The notes: generated by a model from the sequence alone, not told the origin. A DNA stretch of 64,000 nt from Winogradskyella echinorum (GCF_014297365.1 NZ_JACOQD010000002.1:868001-932000), one strand, 5' to 3'; counted from the stretch's first letter, positions 49,938 through 58,851 are shown. Made by a program: numbers and translations.

Positions 49938-50966
49938 TTGGACAATATTTTAAACATATATGAATCTGAAAGAACCTGCGAATATCGTGGCGAAACTTAT
50001 CATGTAAGAGACAATGGTTCTATTTTTAGACTACAAAAACCTAACAAAAGAAAAAGACCTTTAGACGAAAAATGGACTTTTGGAAATCCATGTAATCAGA
50101 AAGGTTACATGAACTTTTCATCAGAAACAGTACATAGGATTGTTGCAACAGCTTTTCATGGAAAACAACCTTCTGAAAAACATATTGTTGACCATATTGA
50201 CACTAACAAAAAAAATAATAGACCTGAAAACTTAAGATGGATAACTAGATTGGAAAACATCTTACTAAATCCAATCACTTTATCTAGAATAATTTTTAAG
50301 TATGGAAGTATTGATAACTTCCTTACAAATCCCTCTAATCCAATAGATGGTGAACTTGAACAAAATTTCGATTGGATGAGAACGGTTACAAAAGAAGAAT
50401 CTGATAATACTAGAAACAACTTATTAAATTGGGCTAAAGAAGGTAAAATTCCATCTGGAGGACAATTAGGAGAATGGATATTTAATCAGGAAATTACTAA
50501 AACCCAATCTACTACTCAACCCAATTACATAATATCTAAAACACCTAATGCAGCGCAACGCATTGTTTTTCATAATGATAAACCAAACGAATTTCCATGT
50601 ACACCACAAATTATTAAAGGAAATCCATTGGCAACATACTTTGAGAATTTAAAAGTGGGAATGCCTTTTTTTAGAAATCATAATGGAGATTATGTAATAG
50701 TTAAAAGTGGATTTTCAAAAGATAGGCAATCTATTTATGTGCTGACAAGGTCTGATTATGTTTATAGAGAAATAGAAGATGGAGAATACACTGCTGTGCC
50801 AATTAATGAACTTAATGAGCAAGTCTCTATTAAGGATTTGCCACATTCGCTTTCTGAAGTAACTTATGTAGATAATTTGTTTTTGCATTCAAGGGTAGAA
50901 ACAGGTTTTCATCCGAGGGAAGAGCTAGAAGACATATTTGCTGAATATACACAAGAGTTAGAATAA
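49938..50966 (+). CDS. Cassette 3: HNH endonuclease domain protein, 342 aa
   Basis: TTG start at 49938; no in-frame ATG nearby. The HNH-like core is HRIVATAFHGKQPSEKHIVD followed by HIDTNKKNNRPENLRWIT (about residues 60-98), as in phage-type homing HNH nucleases with an NUMOD4-like region before it. The C-terminal 200 residues are unrelated to any domain I know. Could be a selfish nuclease or a defence effector. The stop lies 41 bp before the end arm. Confidence 0.7.
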   Translation: MDNILNIYESERTCEYRGETYHVRDNGSIFRLQKPNKRKRPLDEKWTFGNPCNQKGYMNFSSETVHRIVATAFHGKQPSEKHIVDHIDTNKKNNRPENLRWITRLENILLNPITLSRIIFKYGSIDNFLTNPSNPIDGELEQNFDWMRTVTKEESDNTRNNLLNWAKEGKIPSGGQLGEWIFNQEITKTQSTTQPNYIISKTPNAAQRIVFHNDKPNEFPCTPQIIKGNPLATYFENLKVGMPFFRNHNGDYVIVKSGFSKDRQSIYVLTRSDYVYREIEDGEYTAVPINELNEQVSIKDLPHSLSEVTYVDNLFLHSRVETGFHPREELEDIFAEYTQELE

Positions 50967-51007
50967 AAGTGTTAGAATTTCATTTGTGATATTTATAAAA
51001 TAAAAAC

Positions 51008-51148
51008 TAGGCACAACACCGTGTATAATTAATTGCTTGGTTCAGATCTACTTACGAAAATTCCTGAGGAATTTTCTCTGGCTCGTAAATGTTTGCTAAA
51101 TTAGTTGCTGAAACACGCAACTAACCATACACAAACACGTTACCCAAC
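51008..51148. repeat. attC-like site 3 (cassette 3/4)
   Basis: 141 bp. End arm TAGGCACAAC matches cassette 3's start GTTGTGCCTA. Central hairpin GAAAATTCC-TGA-GGAATTTTC. Closing arm GTTACCCAAC (51139-51148) opens cassette 4 and shares only GTT with the end arm of the same site. Confidence 0.85.
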
Positions 51149-51160
51149 ATTTGACCAAAA

Positions 51161-51694
51161 ATGCACGCTAAACTGAAAAACATAATTCTGACTTTAACTC
51201 TAATTGGAATTGGATTAGGGATTTTTAGTTACAGTAAAATGTACGAGTTTTTCTATCAAGAATTTTACTTTCCAGCAATATTGGCGGTTTTATTAATCAC
51301 ATTTATTTTTCTACCAAAGAATTTAAAGATAAAAAGCAAATTCTTGAATTTAACAGCACTCGGAATTGGAATTGTATTTGTGACTCTAACAACTCAACTG
51401 ACTTTGGACTATTTTGGAATGAAAAGGACTGAAAAAATATTGACTGAATATCACGAATTGGATTGCGAAAAAATAACTGACCGATTTACGACTGATTTAG
51501 TAAATAATGAACTTAAATATTTTTCGAGCGGATTAGTCGGCTCGGGAAATTTATCGGAAAACATAAAAGAATACAGAATAGAAAATTTTGACCTTGGATG
51601 TATGGTTTATGACAATCTGAATTGCTACAATAAACTCGTTAGCAATTATCTAAAAAACAAAAAGAATATTACAATTAATGAACTGTATGAATAA
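51161..51694 (+). CDS. Cassette 4: membrane protein of unknown function, 177 aa
   Basis: Three hydrophobic segments (about residues 8-26, 34-52, 65-84) then a soluble tail with three Cys (ELDCEK, LGCMVYDNLNCYN). No family recognised. Stop 7 bp before the end arm. Confidence 0.6.
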   Translation: MHAKLKNIILTLTLIGIGLGIFSYSKMYEFFYQEFYFPAILAVLLITFIFLPKNLKIKSKFLNLTALGIGIVFVTLTTQLTLDYFGMKRTEKILTEYHELDCEKITDRFTTDLVNNELKYFSSGLVGSGNLSENIKEYRIENFDLGCMVYDNLNCYNKLVSNYLKNKKNITINELYE

Positions 51695-51701
51695 TAAAAA
51701 C

Positions 51702-51839
51702 GTTGGGTAACAACGTGTATAAAAAATTGCTATTTTAGTGCTTAACCAAAGGCAGTTGCAATTTTGTTACGTCTGATTTTCCTGCGGAAAATCCTCGGTC
51801 ACAAAACCGCAACTTTCCATACACAAACCGTTGTACGCA
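51702..51839. repeat. attC-like site 4 (cassette 4/5), variant
   Basis: 138 bp. End arm GTTGGGTAAC matches cassette 4's start GTTACCCAAC. Stem GTGTATAAAAAATTGC / GCAACTTTCCATACAC keeps pairing through changes on both sides. Central hairpin is GATTTTCC-TGC-GGAAAATC, sequence-inverted relative to sites 1-3 but still paired. Closing arm GTTGTACGCA (51830-51839). Confidence 0.82.
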
Positions 51840-51855
51840 AGCTAAAAAAAGCATT

Positions 51856-52266
51856 ATGAAAAATAAAATCTTGTTACTGACTTTGACAATTCTATTTGGT
51901 TTCCAATTGAGTTTTGGACAAGAAAATGAATTAACTGAATTTAATGCTAATGATTTGATTGGAGAATGGTATCCAAAATATAATCGAGGCAAACTTGAAT
52001 TGACTTTTGAAAAGAAAGTAACAACTGAACACAAATACGGATTAAGTATTGAAATATTGAAAAACGGAGAATTTCGAAATAGATATTCAGCACCTTGTGG
52101 AAATGACACTATGCTTCGGACTCATAATTACAGTGGAAAATGGAGTCTGAATAAAGGTGAGTGGATAATAACCACAACTGAACCAATTAATCGACAAGGA
52201 ACGGTTTATAAAATAGTGGAATTAAAACTTGACAAGTTAGTTCTTGCCGAAATTAAAACGGAATAA
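51856..52266 (+). CDS. Cassette 5: secreted protein, 136 aa, lipocalin-like size
   Basis: Signal peptide MKNKILLLTLTILFGFQLSF with GQ cleavage context. The body starts NDLIGEWYPKYNRGKLELTF and alternates beta strands, as in small lipocalin-like secreted proteins of Bacteroidota; this is a resemblance of pattern only. Stop 4 bp before the end arm. Confidence 0.6.
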   Translation: MKNKILLLTLTILFGFQLSFGQENELTEFNANDLIGEWYPKYNRGKLELTFEKKVTTEHKYGLSIEILKNGEFRNRYSAPCGNDTMLRTHNYSGKWSLNKGEWIITTTEPINRQGTVYKIVELKLDKLVLAEIKTE

Positions 52267-52270
52267 AGCC

Positions 52271-52411
52271 AGCGTACAACACCGTGTATAATTAATTGCT
52301 TTGGCAAGTGCTTATTTGGAAAATTCCTTCGGAATTTTCTCGGGTTCGTATTTGTTTACTAAATTAGTTGCTTAACCACGCAACTAACCATACACATCAA
52401 CGTTACCACAC
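52271..52411. repeat. attC-like site 5 (cassette 5/6)
   Basis: 141 bp and by eye more than 90% identical to site 1. End arm AGCGTACAAC matches 9 of 10 bases of cassette 5's start GTTGTACGCA. Central hairpin GAAAATTCC-TTC-GGAATTTTC. Closing arm GTTACCACAC (52402-52411). Confidence 0.85.
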
Positions 52412-52419
52412 ATTTGAGA

Positions 52420-52947
52420 ATGACGCAAAAACAACGTAAAATATTCTACCCAGTAATTTTCTTTCTAGGAGCAATTTTAATTATTTGGGAAATTAATATT
52501 TACAGAGAAACAATTATCAATTTGATGATTCCAATCGGAATTATAATGGTTGTTGGAATAATTGCATTTATTCTCGATTTTAAGAATTATAAGAGCACTT
52601 ATGAATATAATGGAATTGGACTTTACCTCTATTCCGCAATGCATTATGTAATCGGATTTGGATTTATTGCTTGCTCAATCTTTATGTTATCGAATTATTA
52701 TTTCGCTGACCAAAATACAAGAACTGAATCGTATGAGATTATTCGGACTTCCTCACTAGCTTCTGGAGGAAAATATAGAATTGACGTCCGAACACCAACG
52801 TTTAGGATTAATTATAATGGAAAAATAAAAGAATTAGTCTTTTCATCTGAATTTTATGAAAAAAGGAACTTCTACAATAATGTGGAATTGGAAATTCGAC
52901 AAGGACTTTTTGGATTTGACATTTTAGAAAATAAAAAACTGAATTAA
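52420..52947 (+). CDS. Cassette 6: membrane protein of unknown function, 175 aa
   Basis: Start at ATG 52420 (an in-frame TTG is two codons earlier). Three to four TM helices in residues 8-95 (IFYPVIFFLGAILIIWEI; IIMVVGIIAFILDF; YVIGFGFIACSIFML), then an extracytoplasmic or cytoplasmic tail of about 75 residues. No family recognised. Confidence 0.6.
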   Translation: MTQKQRKIFYPVIFFLGAILIIWEINIYRETIINLMIPIGIIMVVGIIAFILDFKNYKSTYEYNGIGLYLYSAMHYVIGFGFIACSIFMLSNYYFADQNTRTESYEIIRTSSLASGGKYRIDVRTPTFRINYNGKIKELVFSSEFYEKRNFYNNVELEIRQGLFGFDILENKKLN

Positions 52948-52968
52948 AATAGTAACCGAATAAAAAAC

Positions 52969-53109
52969 GTGTGGTAACACCGTGTATATTTAATTGCTTC
53001 ATTCTAGCCTACTTGCGAATATTCCTTCGGAATATTCACAGGTTCGTAAAAGTTTGCTAATTTAGTTGCTTAACCACGCAACTAACCATACACAAACACG
53101 TTAGCACAC
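52969..53109. repeat. attC-like site 6 (cassette 6/7)
   Basis: 141 bp. End arm GTGTGGTAAC matches cassette 6's start GTTACCACAC. Central hairpin GAATATTCC-TTC-GGAATATTC shows a compensatory pair change relative to site 1 (A to T on one arm, T to A on the other). Closing arm GTTAGCACAC (53100-53109). Confidence 0.85.
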
Positions 53110-53125
53110 ATTTAACCCAAACAAG

Positions 53126-53605
53126 ATGTTTAAGAAATTATTTTCAAAAAAAGAACCCAAAACTTACGGACCGACAGAACCGATTTATCCTGGCGAATTG
53201 TTTGAGGTTGCTGAAATAAGTGATGATAATGGATTCTTTGGATTTTCTAATATCAATAAATCTTACGACAATTATCCTAATAAAAAATACTTCCCTTGGT
53301 GGATTCAAGTGACTTTGGAACTTGTGGACATTGACGACAGAAAAATGCCAACTGAAAGTGAAGCACAAATACTAAATGAATTGGAAGATGAAATTGAAAA
53401 ATTTATTTCGGAAAAACATAAAACTCATTTTATCGGACGTGTAACTCAAAATGGATTTCGAGATATAATTTTTTACGTTCAAGAACCAAAATTTGACCAA
53501 GAAAAAACGAATATATTTTTTGACCAAGTTCAGAAAAAAAGACGAGTAAATTTTACAATGGAAAAAGACCTTGAATGGAAAAATGTTTCTGGACTGATAA
53601 AATAA
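53126..53605 (+). CDS. Cassette 7: DUF695-like protein, 159 aa
   Basis: Soluble, no signal. WWIQVTLELVDIDDRKMPTE, a following ILNELEDEIEKFI helix, and THFIGRVTQNGFRDIIFYV resemble the DUF695 pattern (W-x-Q/V start, central E-L-x-x-x-E-D, GRVT-x-x-G-x-R). Function of that family is unknown. Stop 5 bp before the end arm. Confidence 0.55.
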   Translation: MFKKLFSKKEPKTYGPTEPIYPGELFEVAEISDDNGFFGFSNINKSYDNYPNKKYFPWWIQVTLELVDIDDRKMPTESEAQILNELEDEIEKFISEKHKTHFIGRVTQNGFRDIIFYVQEPKFDQEKTNIFFDQVQKKRRVNFTMEKDLEWKNVSGLIK

Positions 53606-53610
53606 AAAAC

Positions 53611-53748
53611 GTGTGCTAACAACGTATAAAATTAATTGCTTGGTACGAGCCTACTTACGAAAATCCTAACGGATTTTCTATTCGGTTTGTATTTACTAAA
53701 TTCGTTGCTAAACCACGCAACTAATCTTATACAAAACCGTTAGCTTTA
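53611..53748. repeat. attC-like site 7 (cassette 7/8)
   Basis: 138 bp. End arm GTGTGCTAAC matches cassette 7's start GTTAGCACAC. Stem GTATAAAATTAATTGC / GCAACTAATCTTATAC: 14 of 16 pairs, both mismatches A.C; the outer part has changed on both strands relative to site 1. Central hairpin GAAAATCC-TAAC-GGATTTTC. Closing arm GTTAGCTTTA (53739-53748). Confidence 0.85.
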
Positions 53749-53753
53749 ATTTT

Positions 53754-54344
53754 ATGAAAATCAAAACTCTATTATTATTTCTGAATTTATCTCTTCTTGC
53801 AAGTGCTCAAGAACTAGCGACTTTTTGTGAGAACGAATATGGAGGGAAAATTCTGAAAGAAACAAAATCAATTATCGATAGTTTGAAGAATAATGGAGCT
53901 CAAAATTTTATCTCACTCACTCATTATTCTGCTGGAACTGAAGCAGGATATGCTAAGATTCTTTGGAAGCAAGAGAATGAGATTAGCGGGATAGAAATTA
54001 AGATTAATAAAACCGATAATGAACTTTACGAAACGACTAAATCTTCATTAATTACGGACCAAAATTTCAAAACGATTGAATTCTTGAATGGTAAAAAGTT
54101 GAATACAAATAAAGAATTAAATGATATGTGTGAAGGTTGGATTTCACACCAACCATATTTTTTGCTTTACTACAATAATAGCGAAAATGAAGAATGTCTG
54201 AGTATTCCACAATCCAACACAGAATGTAATATTGGAGATTATCGAATAAAAATAATAGAAGAACTAAGTTTAGGTGCTTTGGAATTTCTTAAATTGAGAA
54301 TTACAGAAGAAGAGTTTCAAAAACTTGAAATTAGAAAAAACTAA
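53754..54344 (+). CDS. Cassette 8: secreted protein of unknown function, 196 aa
   Basis: Signal peptide MKIKTLLLFLNLSLLASAQ. Three Cys in the mature part (TFCENEY, DMCEGW, EECLS) plus NTECN could form disulfides. No family recognised. The TAA stop overlaps the first bases of the end arm. Confidence 0.6.
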   Translation: MKIKTLLLFLNLSLLASAQELATFCENEYGGKILKETKSIIDSLKNNGAQNFISLTHYSAGTEAGYAKILWKQENEISGIEIKINKTDNELYETTKSSLITDQNFKTIEFLNGKKLNTNKELNDMCEGWISHQPYFLLYYNNSENEECLSIPQSNTECNIGDYRIKIIEELSLGALEFLKLRITEEEFQKLEIRKN

Positions 54345-54482
54345 AGCTAACAACGGCTATAGTTCATTACGGCTGAAATTCCTAATCGGAATTTCAAGCC
54401 TTTTTGCTAAATTTATGGTTACGGCGGAATGATACTCGCGTACCATTCCGTAACGAAACCATAGCCAAAACCGTTGTGCATA
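54342..54482. repeat. attC-like site 8 (cassette 8/9), GGCTAT class
   Basis: 141 bp. End arm TAAAGCTAAC matches cassette 8's start GTTAGCTTTA. The stem is a different sequence, GGCTAT / ATAGCC plus ATTACGG / CCGTAA with one bulged base. Central hairpin GAAATTCC-TAATC-GGAATTTC is extended by GGCT / AGCC. Closing arm GTTGTGCATA (54473-54482). Confidence 0.82.
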
Positions 54483-54558
54483 AGCTGAACAAACAGAGTC
54501 AAATTAAACTTTATATCTTAAAAAAAGTCTTACAGTTACTCTAAAATACTGTTGTTTT

Positions 54559-55773
54559 ATGAAGTATAGAAATATCATATTACTGTTTTGTTTTATAATC
54601 CTGGCAAATTGTTCAAAGGATAGTGATGATAGTATTTCTCAAAGTGAACAGAGAATTGAAATTCCATTATCCACTGTAGACTATAGCTCAATGGACAACT
54701 GGGTATTTCACCCAAATAAACCTACCTTTCTCACTAATTATAATCTGGATATTGCTGTAATAAATGAAAACCTTCAGATTGAAAATATTATTCCGATTAC
54801 AAATAATTCTTATACAGATACAGGAATTGATGTGTTTTTTGTTCATCCAACAGTCTTAACCCAAAATGAGATTCCCGAATATATTGACATTCAGGACCAG
54901 CCCGAATTATTAATAACAGGTACCATAGTTGCTCAAGGTGCACTATTGTCAAAGTATGGTAGGCTATTTGCCCCTAGATATAGACAATCAACAGGTAGAA
55001 CTTATAGACCCGAGACAGATAAGGAAACACAAGCTTCTATAATTGCTGTATCCTATAGTGATATTAAAGCGGCCTTTTTAGACTATCTAAATAATCATAA
55101 TAATGGTAATAAAATCATTATTGCAGGACATTCTCAAGGGTCGTATCTTCTTGCCATGCTACTTAGAGATGTTATTGATTCTGATGAAAATTTGCGTAGC
55201 AAACTGATAACTGCGGCACTCGCTGGAATGGATTATTTATACGCTTCTGAAAATAGTTATCTAGGTGGCTGGTGGCAAAATATCCCCTTATGTACTACAA
55301 CTAATGAATGTGGATGCGTTCACAACTGGACCAGTTTTGATGAAAGCCAGTCGTTACCAGAAATAGATTATGCAATGCCCCAATTTAATCCCTATTTAAT
55401 CAATTCGGGTTTAGTATATAGAACCTTTAATGAAAGTGAAGATTGGTTCATTCAAGATTTTTCTTTTTATGATACGCAAACACAACCATTGAGATATTAT
55501 ATTGTACCAGATGCTAATTATAATCTTAGTGCAGGAAATAACTTCATTGCATTTGATAATTTATATAATGTAAGGCATAAAAGAGACGGATTAACAAAAG
55601 TTGCTTTGAGTCTAGCTCATAATCCTGAAGTTAATGATATGCGCCCTAACGATTTAGCAAATGAAGTATTTCATCCTAATTATAGCGATTGGGGCTATCA
55701 TATAAAAGATTACCATATTTATTTATGGGCGCTGATGCAACAAATTGATTTAAAAATTAATAACTGTCAATAG
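54559..55773 (+). CDS. Cassette 9: DUF3089 alpha/beta-hydrolase lipoprotein
   Basis: 404 aa. Lipobox ILANC at residue 19. DVFFVHPTVLTQNE, LFAPRYRQ and the nucleophile elbow AGHSQGSYLL (about 192-201; GxSxG) match the DUF3089 lipase-like family. Asp and His completing a triad are expected near SFDES and FHPNYSDWGYHIKDYH. It has the longest leader of the single-gene cassettes (77 bp from start arm to ATG). Confidence 0.78.
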   Translation: MKYRNIILLFCFIILANCSKDSDDSISQSEQRIEIPLSTVDYSSMDNWVFHPNKPTFLTNYNLDIAVINENLQIENIIPITNNSYTDTGIDVFFVHPTVLTQNEIPEYIDIQDQPELLITGTIVAQGALLSKYGRLFAPRYRQSTGRTYRPETDKETQASIIAVSYSDIKAAFLDYLNNHNNGNKIIIAGHSQGSYLLAMLLRDVIDSDENLRSKLITAALAGMDYLYASENSYLGGWWQNIPLCTTTNECGCVHNWTSFDESQSLPEIDYAMPQFNPYLINSGLVYRTFNESEDWFIQDFSFYDTQTQPLRYYIVPDANYNLSAGNNFIAFDNLYNVRHKRDGLTKVALSLAHNPEVNDMRPNDLANEVFHPNYSDWGYHIKDYHIYLWALMQQIDLKINNCQ

Positions 55774-55783
55774 AAATTAAGCC

Positions 55784-55921
55784 TATGCACAACACCGTGT
55801 ATAATTCATTGCTAGCTAGAGCTTACTTACGAAAGTCCTCGCGGACTTTCTATCTGTGATTTATTTGCTAATTTGGTTGCTGAAACACGCAACGAAATCA
55901 TACACAAACACGTTAGCACCA
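55784..55921. repeat. attC-like site 9 (cassette 9/10)
   Basis: 138 bp. End arm TATGCACAAC matches cassette 9's start GTTGTGCATA. Central hairpin GAAAGTCC-TCGC-GGACTTTC, another paired variant. The stem GTGTATAATTCATTGC pairs with GCAACGAAATCATACAC with one bulged A. Closing arm GTTAGCACCA (55912-55921). Confidence 0.84.
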
Positions 55922-55935
55922 ATTTGAGAACAACA

Positions 55936-56418
55936 ATGAGAAAACCAATATTTTTAGTTTTAATTTTAATGGTCTTTTCTTGCCAAAGTAAGAAATCTGA
56001 AAAAACGCAGAATGCGGAATTGAATACTGAAACGGAAATTATTAAACCTGAAAGTTTAGTGCTTAACGATATAGTTGTCTATTTAAGTGGAGATAACGAT
56101 TTGGCTCTTATAAAGCTGACTTTAATTCCGAATGGAACTTTTGATTTTTATATGAGCATTTATCCCGAACCAATGCAAGACGCTAAACCTGAATCTGACA
56201 TAATAAACTTTAACGGAACTTGGAGCGGAAATGGAAAAACTGTATTGCTGAACTTTGCAGAACGAAAAAAAGACACGCTGAATTTAAATGACCTTTTTGA
56301 CTCAAACTATAAAGAAGGAAATGAATTTAAAGTTATTAATCAAAATACGGTTGAGATTGACTATTCTTTGGGTAAATTAAATATTTGGGGAATTAGTTGT
56401 CTCAAATCGGGAAAATAA
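55936..56418 (+). CDS. Cassette 10: lipoprotein of unknown function, 160 aa
   Basis: ATG 55936 gives signal and lipobox (MRKPIFLVLILMVFSC). The frame is open upstream into the recombination site but that is an artefact. The mature part has TLIPNGTFDFYMSIYPE and FNGTWSGNGKTVLLNF, an 'effect-size' pattern like other Bacteroidota lipoproteins of lipocalin size. Function unknown. Confidence 0.62.
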   Translation: MRKPIFLVLILMVFSCQSKKSEKTQNAELNTETEIIKPESLVLNDIVVYLSGDNDLALIKLTLIPNGTFDFYMSIYPEPMQDAKPESDIINFNGTWSGNGKTVLLNFAERKKDTLNLNDLFDSNYKEGNEFKVINQNTVEIDYSLGKLNIWGISCLKSGK

Positions 56419-56422
56419 AAAC

Positions 56423-56561
56423 TGGTGCTAACAATGTATAACCGCAATTACGACAGATTCGACTACGTCTGAATCCACTCGGAATTGCTAACGTCAGTGC
56501 TAAACCTAAAATTAATGCATATTGACCCGTAACTGACGGTTATACGAGACCGTTGGGCTTC
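56423..56561. repeat. attC-like site 10 (cassette 10/11), divergent class
   Basis: 139 bp. End arm TGGTGCTAAC matches cassette 10's start GTTAGCACCA. Stem GTATAACCG / CGGTTATAC is perfect, followed by TTACG / CGTAA. The interior bears no resemblance to other sites, so structure is kept while sequence is not. Closing arm GTTGGGCTTC (56552-56561). Confidence 0.8.
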
Positions 56562-56582
56562 ATTATAACCAACCATTAACTA

Positions 56583-57353
56583 ATGATAAAATTCTTTAGA
56601 AAAATTAGACAAAAAATGCTAACGGAAAATAAATTCAGTAAGTATCTGATTTATGCTATTGGCGAAATTATTCTTGTGGTTATCGGAATTTTGATTGCTC
56701 TTCAAATAAACAATCAGAATGAATATCGTAAAGAAAAAGCTGAAGAAATAAAAATGCTCGAAAATTTTAAGACAACCATCAAAGGGGATTTTAACGAAGT
56801 AAGTGGCTTTAGTAAAACTTTTGACGAAACAGATAGAGCTATTTACTACTTGCTAAAACATATGGAGGGAAATTTAGAATATAATGATTCATTAAAGACT
56901 CATTTTAGACAAACGACCGCTTTGTTTTCACCAAAAATTGACCAAGAAGTTTTTGCTACACTATCATCGACTGATTTGAATATTATCTCTAATGATAATT
57001 TGAAGAATGAAATTATATCATACTATTCATTTGCAAAAAGAGCTTTCGATGTAAGGATCAATCGCTATGCTAATATTATGGAAGATGCAAGCAAAAATAT
57101 TTTTAGCAGTAGATTCAATGAATTATGGGGGAATACTTGGGATGACCCACACTATATTGATAACCTTCAACATAAGACAATGACACCAAAAAACTATGAA
57201 GAGCTAAAAAAGGACGAAGAATATCTATTCTTTTTAAAAAGCTTGAAAAATCAATTGTATTGGTATGTAAGGCGTCCTCTAAAACAAGCGACGGAAAAAT
57301 CCGAAAGAGTGCTACAATTAATAAATGATGAATTAGAAACACTAAAAGAATAA
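56583..57353 (+). CDS. Cassette 11, gene 1: DUF6090-like protein, 256 aa
   Basis: N-terminus MIKFFRKIRQKMLTENKFSK then YLIYAIGEIILVVIGILIAL, the constant start of the DUF6090 family widespread in Flavobacteriia. One TM helix, then a helical extracytoplasmic domain (to 256). Function unknown. Its downstream paralog has the same first ~50 residues. Confidence 0.82.
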   Translation: MIKFFRKIRQKMLTENKFSKYLIYAIGEIILVVIGILIALQINNQNEYRKEKAEEIKMLENFKTTIKGDFNEVSGFSKTFDETDRAIYYLLKHMEGNLEYNDSLKTHFRQTTALFSPKIDQEVFATLSSTDLNIISNDNLKNEIISYYSFAKRAFDVRINRYANIMEDASKNIFSSRFNELWGNTWDDPHYIDNLQHKTMTPKNYEELKKDEEYLFFLKSLKNQLYWYVRRPLKQATEKSERVLQLINDELETLKE

Positions 57354-57371
57354 CGAAAGTAAAACTAACCA

Positions 57372-58094
57372 ATGATAAAATTTTTTAGGAAAATTAGACA
57401 AAAACTGCTGACTGAAAACAAGTTTAGTAAATATCTGATTTATGCAATCGGAGAGATTATTTTGGTTGTCATTGGAATTTTAATTGCACTTCAAGTAAAT
57501 AATTGGAATGAAAATCGGAAAATCGTGAAAATTGAAGAAAAATACTTATCGGAATTGTCCGAAGCCATAGAGTTGGATATTCTCGATTTAAAATCCAATA
57601 TAAAAAACTCTCAAAAAACCATAGAAAGTATTGATTTATTATTAAATCATTTAGAAAAAAACTTACCCTATAACGATTCGCTAAATAAACATTTCACGAG
57701 AAGTTCATTATTTACAAATCTTATTACAAATTCTTCGGTTTATGAAAAGTTGGCATCAACCGGATTAGATATTATTTCAAGTGATAGCCTTCAGAAAAAA
57801 ATTGTTAGATATTATGATTACTCTTCACCTTACTTAAGAAAAAATGAGGAAGTAATCGTTAATCCCCATCACAATTTGAGTGTTAGACCTACAATGATTG
57901 AGAAATTCAGCTATTCTTGGCTTTTGAAACCAGCAATTCCGAATTCTTACGAAGCATTGAAATCTGATTCGGCTTATTTAAGTCTTTTAAAAACAACGAA
58001 AGAAATAATAGCATTTAAGCAAAGAATGTCAAAAGATTTACTTGAGGAAGCTTCACTTTTGCAAGCAGACATAAAAAACCACCTAAATGATTAA
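57372..58094 (+). CDS. Cassette 11, gene 2: DUF6090-like protein, 240 aa
   Basis: Paralog of the gene 18 bp upstream: MIKFFRKIRQKLLTENKFSK and the same TM helix, then a diverged helical domain. No attC-like site separates the two, so they form the only plain duplicate pair inside one cassette. Shared layout suggests they act together in the membrane. Confidence 0.82.
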   Translation: MIKFFRKIRQKLLTENKFSKYLIYAIGEIILVVIGILIALQVNNWNENRKIVKIEEKYLSELSEAIELDILDLKSNIKNSQKTIESIDLLLNHLEKNLPYNDSLNKHFTRSSLFTNLITNSSVYEKLASTGLDIISSDSLQKKIVRYYDYSSPYLRKNEEVIVNPHHNLSVRPTMIEKFSYSWLLKPAIPNSYEALKSDSAYLSLLKTTKEIIAFKQRMSKDLLEEASLLQADIKNHLND

Positions 58095-58112
58095 TTTTAA
58101 ACTAAAATAACG

Positions 58113-58250
58113 AAAGCACAACAACGGCTATAAACAATTGCTATTACAAGGCTTATCCTGAAAATTTCTGCGGAATTTTCAGCTTGTTGTGTACTTGTAA
58201 AAGTCCGTGCCAACCCACGCAATTGTTCATAGCCGAGACCGTTGGGCGTA
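58113..58250. repeat. attC-like site 11 (cassette 11/12), GGCTAT class
   Basis: 138 bp. End arm AAAGCACAAC agrees with cassette 11's start GTTGGGCTTC only after one substitution and a one-base indel. Stem GGCTATAAACAATTGC / GCAATTGTTCATAGCC pairs at 15 of 16 positions; the one mismatch is A.C. Closing arm GTTGGGCGTA (58241-58250). Confidence 0.83.
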
Positions 58251-58272
58251 ATGTAAAAATCCTCCTCCGAAT

Positions 58273-58851
58273 ATGACAGAATTACTAACACAAAATATAT
58301 TAAACCATATTACCCTTTCTAAAAAAGAGTTAGATAACTTTTGTAATTTATTCAATCAAAAAGTAGTTCAAAAAAAGCACTTTCTTATGCGTGAAGGAGA
58401 GGTTTGCAAGTTTGAAGGTTTTGTTACCAAAGGTCTTTTTAGAGTATATCATATAGACAGTAATGGCTTTGAACAAGTACTTTATTTTGCACAAGAAAAT
58501 TGGTGGATTACCGATATTGACAGTTTTACCAATGAGCAACCATCACAACTATACATACAAGCCTTAGAGGATAGTGAAGTATTATTAATTTCAAAAAAAG
58601 ACAAAGAGTTTGCTTATATCAATATCCCTAAAATAGAAAAACTCTTTAGAATCATGACTCAAAAAACGCATATCGCTTTACAACAAAGAATGATTGACAA
58701 TTTGAGTAAAACAGCCGACCAGCGTTATTTGGACTTTATTGAAAAATACCCCAATCTTTTTCAACGATTAACCAACCTGCAGATTGCCGCTTATTTGGGC
58801 ATAAGCCATGAATTTTTGAGTAAAATTAGACGAAAAATAGCTAGTAAATAA
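58273..58851 (+). CDS. Cassette 12, gene 1: Crp/Fnr-family regulator
   Basis: 192 aa. cNMP-binding-like beta barrel (FLMREGEVCKFEGFVTKGLF, about 35-55) and a C-terminal helix-turn-helix LTNLQIAAYLGISHEFLSKI (about 165-185). No Fe-S cysteine cluster. The next gene has a 16-bp palindrome and its own promoter directly upstream, so this protein is the natural candidate to regulate it. Confidence 0.88.
   Translation: MTELLTQNILNHITLSKKELDNFCNLFNQKVVQKKHFLMREGEVCKFEGFVTKGLFRVYHIDSNGFEQVLYFAQENWWITDIDSFTNEQPSQLYIQALEDSEVLLISKKDKEFAYINIPKIEKLFRIMTQKTHIALQQRMIDNLSKTADQRYLDFIEKYPNLFQRLTNLQIAAYLGISHEFLSKIRRKIASK

Noticed and set aside
55873..55935. Longer start for the cassette 10 lipoprotein
   Set aside because: The extension is translated attC-like sequence; the signal peptide begins at ATG 55936.
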